Of a stretch of 16,173 nt of DNA, positions 13,327 through 16,173 are shown in pieces. Origin of the DNA: JBBRHF01 sp038223055 (lineage in GTDB: Bacteria > Actinomycetota > Actinomycetes > JACCUZ01); NCBI GenBank assembly GCA_038223055.1, contig JBBRHF010000090.1, positions 1 to 16,173 of the forward strand, written 5' to 3'. Position 1 is the stretch's first letter. Each line of letters begins with the position of its first letter. A program made the position numbers and the translations under genes. A model generated the notes under the pieces. It was not told the origin of the DNA. It ran no database searches and saw only the letters and a program-made list of their open reading frames with translations.

Positions 13327-13533
13327 AGCGACCTGCTTCGGTGGGTCGACTTCGCACGCCCGTCGTCCACCGCCACGCGGCGGTGGGGGCACGCGCTCGG
13401 TCCGCCAAGCCTCCCCGGAGGTCGGGCGGGAGGTCGTGCTCACGGGCAACAGGCGCAGCCAGTCAGTCGGCCGGTTGCGGAGAACCGAGTCATGTGTCGG
13501 GCCCGAGCGGTCCGGCGCACAGGAGGCAAGGCC
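13327..13533 (+). promoter_or_regulatory. Structured 5' leader of rpsB
   Basis: The leader holds a perfect 8-bp stem with a four-base loop, CCACCGCC-ACGC-GGCGGTGG (13367-13386). A second hairpin, CCTC-CCCG-GAGG, follows about 25 nt later. The rpsB ribosome-binding site AGGAGG is at 13521-13526. S2 represses its own operon through the leader in E. coli; similar control here is inference. I do not recognise a named leader family. Confidence 0.4.
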
Positions 13534-14583
13534 ATGGCCACGACCCCGGTCGTCAGCATGCGGCAGCTGCTCGAGAGCGGCGTGCACTTCGGACACCAAA
13601 CCCGGCGCTGGAACCCGAAGATGAAGCGCTTCATCTTCACCGAGCGCAACGGCATTTACATCATCGATCTGCAGCAGTCGCTGTCCTACATCGACCGGGC
13701 CTATGAGTTCATCAAGGAGACTGTCGCCCACGGCGGCTCGGTGATGTTCATCGGCACCAAGAAGCAGGCTCAGGAGACCGTGGCCGACCAGGCGACGCGG
13801 GTGGGGATGCCCTACGTCAACCAGCGCTGGCTGGGCGGCATGCTCACCAACTTCCAGACCGTCCAGGGTCGGCTGCACCGCCTCAAGGAGCTCGAGCAGC
13901 TCGACTTCGACGACGTCGCGGGCTCCGGCATGACCAAGAAGGAGCTGCTGGTCCTGCGCCGTGAGCGGGACAAGCTGGCCAAAACGCTCGGCGGGATCCG
14001 CGACATGACCCGGGTGCCGAGCGCGGTCTGGATCATCGACACGAAGAAGGAGCACATCGCTGTCGGCGAGGCGCACAAGCTTGGCATCCCGGTCGTGGCG
14101 ATCCTGGACACCAACTGCGACCCCGACGAGGTCGACTTCAAGATCCCGGGCAACGACGACGCGATCCGCTCCGTCACCCTGCTCACCCGGGTGATCGCTG
14201 ACGCGGTCGCCGACGGGCTGATGGCTCGGGTGCGGGCATCCCAGGACGGGGACGCCAAGCCCGACGTCGACGGACAGCTGGCCACGGACGAGCCGCTGTC
14301 GGACTGGGAGCGCGAACTGCTCGCCGGCGACACCTCTCAGGGTGCCCCGGCGACCGAGGCTGCCCCTGCCGGCGAGGCGCCCGCGGCTACCGAGGTCGCC
14401 CCGGCAGCCGAGGCCGCCCCCGCAGCCGAGCCGCTGGCCGCCGAGCCTGCCGCGGCCCCGGTGCCCGACGCGGCCCCGCAGTCCGACGCGCCGGCCAACG
14501 AGGCCCCTGCCACGCTGGCCACGCCCGCTGATGCGGGCGAGGCAACCGGCTCGGAGCCGGCGCCCGCGTCCGAGCAGGCCTGA
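13534..14583 (+). CDS. rpsB: 30S ribosomal protein S2 with ~80-residue Ala/Pro-rich tail
   Basis: S2 binds the 30S subunit near S1 and is needed for translation initiation. The core is canonical: MRQLLESGVHFGHQTRRWNP (residues 9-28), FIFTERNGIYIIDLQQ, FIGTKKQAQE, YVNQRWLGGMLTNFQT and the VVAILDTNCDPDEVDF block at about 187-202. The 349 residues exceed the 241 of E. coli because of an Ala/Pro/Glu tail from about residue 268. Start ATG 13534 has AGGAGG at 13521-13526. An in-frame ATG at 13492 with GGAGAA upstream would add 14 non-family residues and is less likely. It is transcribed away from the M23 gene and followed by tsf after 226 bp. Confidence 0.97.
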   Translation: MATTPVVSMRQLLESGVHFGHQTRRWNPKMKRFIFTERNGIYIIDLQQSLSYIDRAYEFIKETVAHGGSVMFIGTKKQAQETVADQATRVGMPYVNQRWLGGMLTNFQTVQGRLHRLKELEQLDFDDVAGSGMTKKELLVLRRERDKLAKTLGGIRDMTRVPSAVWIIDTKKEHIAVGEAHKLGIPVVAILDTNCDPDEVDFKIPGNDDAIRSVTLLTRVIADAVADGLMARVRASQDGDAKPDVDGQLATDEPLSDWERELLAGDTSQGAPATEAAPAGEAPAATEVAPAAEAAPAAEPLAAEPAAAPVPDAAPQSDAPANEAPATLATPADAGEATGSEPAPASEQA

Positions 14584-14809
14584 GCCCCGGTCCAGACCGG
14601 CTTCCGACCGGTACGACGTCGGCTGGGCCACCCCTGAGAGCAGGGCGTATGCGCGGTCCGGCGTCGCTGGGCAGGGACCGGCTCGACGTGAGCCCGGAGC
14701 CGGTGCGCGATGCGCGATGCGCGATGCGCCACGTTCCCCTGACGTCGCCTACCACAGATGTCACCTATTCCGACAACCGATCCACCTACACGCGAGAAGA
14801 GAGCACGAG
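14584..14809 (+). other. rpsB-tsf gap with hairpin and heptanucleotide repeat
   Basis: The 226-bp gap has a perfect CCGGT-CCAG-ACCGG hairpin just after the rpsB stop (14587-14600). It also holds three tandem copies of GCGCGAT (14705-14725) followed by GCGC. I see no T-run and no clear promoter. A short Arg-rich open frame crosses the repeat but has no family resemblance. Confidence 0.45.
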
Positions 14810-15643
14810 ATGGCGAAGATCAGCGCGGCCGAGGTCAAGGCGCTCCGTGACGCGACGGGCGCCGGGATGATGGCAGCCAAGCGGGCACTCGAGGAGGTCG
14901 ACGGCGATGTCGACCGGGCCATCGAGATCCTGCGGATCAAGGGTGAGACCAAGGTCAAGGAGCGCGGTGCCGAGCGCAGCGCCTCCAACGGGCTGGTCGC
15001 AGCCGCCGAGGGGGCGATGATCCTCCTCAATTGCGAGACCGACTTCGTCGCGAAGAACGAGCAGTTCCAACAGCTCGCCGCCGACATCGTCGCGCACGCC
15101 GTGAAGATCGGCACGTCCGACCTGCCGGGCCTGCTGGCCGAAAAGCTGGCGGACGGGCGGACGGTCCAGGAGAACATTGATGCGGTGTCGCTGGTGATCG
15201 GGGAGAAGCTCGAGCTGAGCCGGTTGGCGGTCCTAGGTGGCGAGGGCACCCATATCGCGTCCTACATGCACCGACGTAGTGCCGACCTCCCCCCGCAGGT
15301 CGGTGTCCTGGTCGAGTTCATCGGCGCCGACATCGAGGCGGCCCGCGCGGCGGCGATGCAGATCGTGGCAATGCGCCCGCAATACGTCTCCCGCGACGAG
15401 GTCCCCGCCGATGTGGTCGAGAACGAGCGCCGCATCGCCGAGGCCACTGCCCGAGAGGAGGGGAAGCCCGAGCAGGCGCTCGGCCGGATCGTCGAGGGTC
15501 GGGTCAATGGGTTCTTCAAGGACGTCACCCTGCTTGAGCAGGCGTCCGTGCATGACAGCAAGAAGAACGTCAAGGCTGTCCTCGACGCCGCCGGGGTGAC
15601 CATCCAGCGGTTCGCCCGTTTCGAGATCGGCGGGAGCAACTAG
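14810..15643 (+). CDS. tsf: Elongation factor Ts
   Basis: EF-Ts is the guanine-nucleotide exchange factor that recycles EF-Tu. The N-terminal UBA-like region reads KALRDATGAGMMAAKRALEE at residues 10-29, and the EF-Tu-contacting motif TDFVAKN is at 77-83. The dimerisation/core domain continues to the end (QVGVLVEFIGAD, AMQIVAMRPQYVSRDEVP). The 277-residue length is normal. ATG 14810 has a purine-rich GAGAAGAGAG upstream. The position after rpsB and before pyrH is the standard bacterial order. The distance from rpsB is long enough for processing or an internal promoter. Confidence 0.97.
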   Translation: MAKISAAEVKALRDATGAGMMAAKRALEEVDGDVDRAIEILRIKGETKVKERGAERSASNGLVAAAEGAMILLNCETDFVAKNEQFQQLAADIVAHAVKIGTSDLPGLLAEKLADGRTVQENIDAVSLVIGEKLELSRLAVLGGEGTHIASYMHRRSADLPPQVGVLVEFIGADIEAARAAAMQIVAMRPQYVSRDEVPADVVENERRIAEATAREEGKPEQALGRIVEGRVNGFFKDVTLLEQASVHDSKKNVKAVLDAAGVTIQRFARFEIGGSN

Positions 15644-15662
15644 CCCGGCGCGACCTGTAGCA

Positions 15663-15706
15663 CCGGACGTTGTCCGGCCGACCTGGCAGACTCACCCGTC
15701 GGTGAG
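15663..15706 (+). promoter_or_regulatory. Two perfect stem-loops between tsf and pyrH
   Basis: CCGGAC-GTT-GTCCGG (15663-15677) and CTCACC-CGTC-GGTGAG (15691-15706) both have perfect 6-bp stems. No T-run follows either, so they could be mRNA-stabilising, attenuating or Rho-related structures. The second ends about 28 nt before the pyrH start. Confidence 0.45.
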
Positions 15707-15733
15707 CGCAACGACGAGCGAGGGATGGCCAGC

Positions 15734-16173
15734 GTGGAGCGAACCACCAAGGGGACCGACGACGGCGCCGGGCCGGGACCGACAGGACACCGGACCGCCG
15801 GGCACCGGCCGGCGGGCCACCGGTCCGCCGCACACCGCTATGCACGCGTCGTCCTCAAGCTCGGCGGCGAGATGTTCGGCGGCGGCAAGATCGGCGTCGA
15901 CCCCGACGTCGTCGCGACGGTCGCCCGCCAGATCGCCGATGTGGTGCGCACCGGCGTCCAGGTCGCCGTGGTCATCGGGGGCGGCAACTTCTTTCGCGGT
16001 CACGAGCTGCAGGAGCGTGGCATGGATCGCGCCCGCGCCGACTACATGGGCATGCTCGGCACCGTCATGAACTGCCTGGCGCTTCAGGACGGCCTGGAGA
16101 AGCAGGACATCGAGACCCGGGTCCAGACGGCCATCACCATGGGTCAGATCGCCGAGCCCTACATCCCGCTGCG
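15734..16173 (+). CDS. pyrH: UMP kinase, 3'-truncated by window end
   Basis: PyrH phosphorylates UMP to UDP in pyrimidine synthesis and belongs to the amino-acid kinase family. The visible 146 codons contain VVLKLGGEMFGGGKIGVDPD, the VIGGGNFFRG nucleotide-binding loop, RARADYMGMLGTVMNCLALQ, and VQTAITMGQIAEPYIPL at the window edge. The common KLSGE reads KLGGE here. The start is uncertain. GTG 15734 has GAGGGA 8 bp upstream (15720-15725), whereas ATG 15725 would overlap that site; both are in frame. The N-terminal ~37 residues before the kinase domain are an extension with four GHRxA-type repeats. The gene is incomplete because the window ends. Confidence 0.95.
   Translation, partial: MERTTKGTDDGAGPGPTGHRTAGHRPAGHRSAAHRYARVVLKLGGEMFGGGKIGVDPDVVATVARQIADVVRTGVQVAVVIGGGNFFRGHELQERGMDRARADYMGMLGTVMNCLALQDGLEKQDIETRVQTAITMGQIAEPYIPL
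15785..15844 (+). repeat. Four 15-bp tandem repeats in the pyrH N-terminal extension
   Basis: Units at 15785, 15800, 15815 and 15830 encode GHRTA, GHRPA, GHRSA and AHRYA. They form a His/Arg-rich stretch just before the kinase domain. Unit length preserves the frame. Confidence 0.88.

Noticed and set aside
13492..13533. In-frame ATG 14 codons upstream of rpsB
   Set aside because: It has a modest GGAGAA upstream, but the better AGGAGG and the family N-terminus point to ATG 13534.
11659..14631. A 990-codon reverse-strand open frame across the aminotransferase, M23 and rpsB region
   Set aside because: It crosses well-identified genes on both strands, shows no family motifs and has the low-complexity Arg/Gly composition of GC-rich shadow frames.
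15670..15692. TTGTCC/CAGACT as a pyrH promoter
   Set aside because: The spacer is only 11 bp, and the first element is part of the hairpin at 15663-15677.
1..16173. tRNA or rRNA genes, CRISPR arrays, insertion sequences, integrated phage or riboswitches
   Set aside because: I saw no cloverleaf, rRNA core motifs, regularly spaced repeats, transposase motifs or terminal inverted repeats. XerC is the housekeeping recombinase, not evidence for an island.

Overview
The window is a GC-rich (roughly 70% by eye), gene-dense stretch of an actinobacterial chromosome. The gene order rpsP - KH protein - rimM - trmD - rplS - lepB - lepB - rnhB - DUF2469 - yraN - comM - dprA - xerC - whiG - (M23 peptidase, reverse) - rpsB - tsf - pyrH is the conserved Actinomycetota arrangement, also recognisable around Rv2909c-Rv2883c of Mycobacterium tuberculosis. 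The WhiG/FliA-type sigma factor, the paired signal peptidases, GTG starts and leaderless-looking promoters fit a soil-type actinomycete. I lean towards Propionibacteriales/Nocardioidaceae, but that is a guess. There are no rRNA or tRNA genes, insertion sequences, phage genes or CRISPR arrays.

Layout. Positions 36-2870 are a translation/ribosome-maturation block: S16 with a long Ala/Pro tail, the KhpA-type KH protein, the 16S processing factor RimM, the tRNA m1G37 methyltransferase TrmD and ribosomal protein L19. Positions 2903-4656 carry two type I signal peptidases overlapping by 4 bp. Positions 4699-5877 hold a possible 22-codon leaderless ORF coupled to RNase HII, then DUF2469. Positions 6074-10969 are a DNA-processing run: YraN, the ComM AAA+ helicase, DprA and tyrosine recombinase XerC, tightly packed and ending in a WhiG-like sigma factor that overlaps xerC by 26 bp. 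Positions 11131-12318 hold a class V PLP enzyme whose promoter and start codon are duplicated in tandem; this looks like the accessory gene of the window. Its 3' end overlaps, tail to tail, a reverse-strand LytM/M23-family protein (12279-13127). A 406-bp divergent gap with DnaA-box-like sites and a structured leader precedes rpsB, tsf and the truncated pyrH.

The genes work mainly in ribosome assembly and tRNA modification, protein export, ribonucleotide removal and DNA uptake/recombination. The core content is ordinary. The second-look material is mostly regulatory and structural: two similarly spaced pairs of DnaA-box-like sequences in front of the yraN-comM-dprA run and in front of the M23 gene; the duplicated leaderless promoter/start; a five-run G-quadruplex motif on the template strand of rimM that also encodes eight consecutive prolines; the mini-ORF fused by GTGA overlap to rnhB; an LytM-like domain lacking the usual first His of HxH; and short tandem-repeat expansions in S16, LepB2 and UMP kinase. 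I did not find a convincing wholly new multi-gene system.
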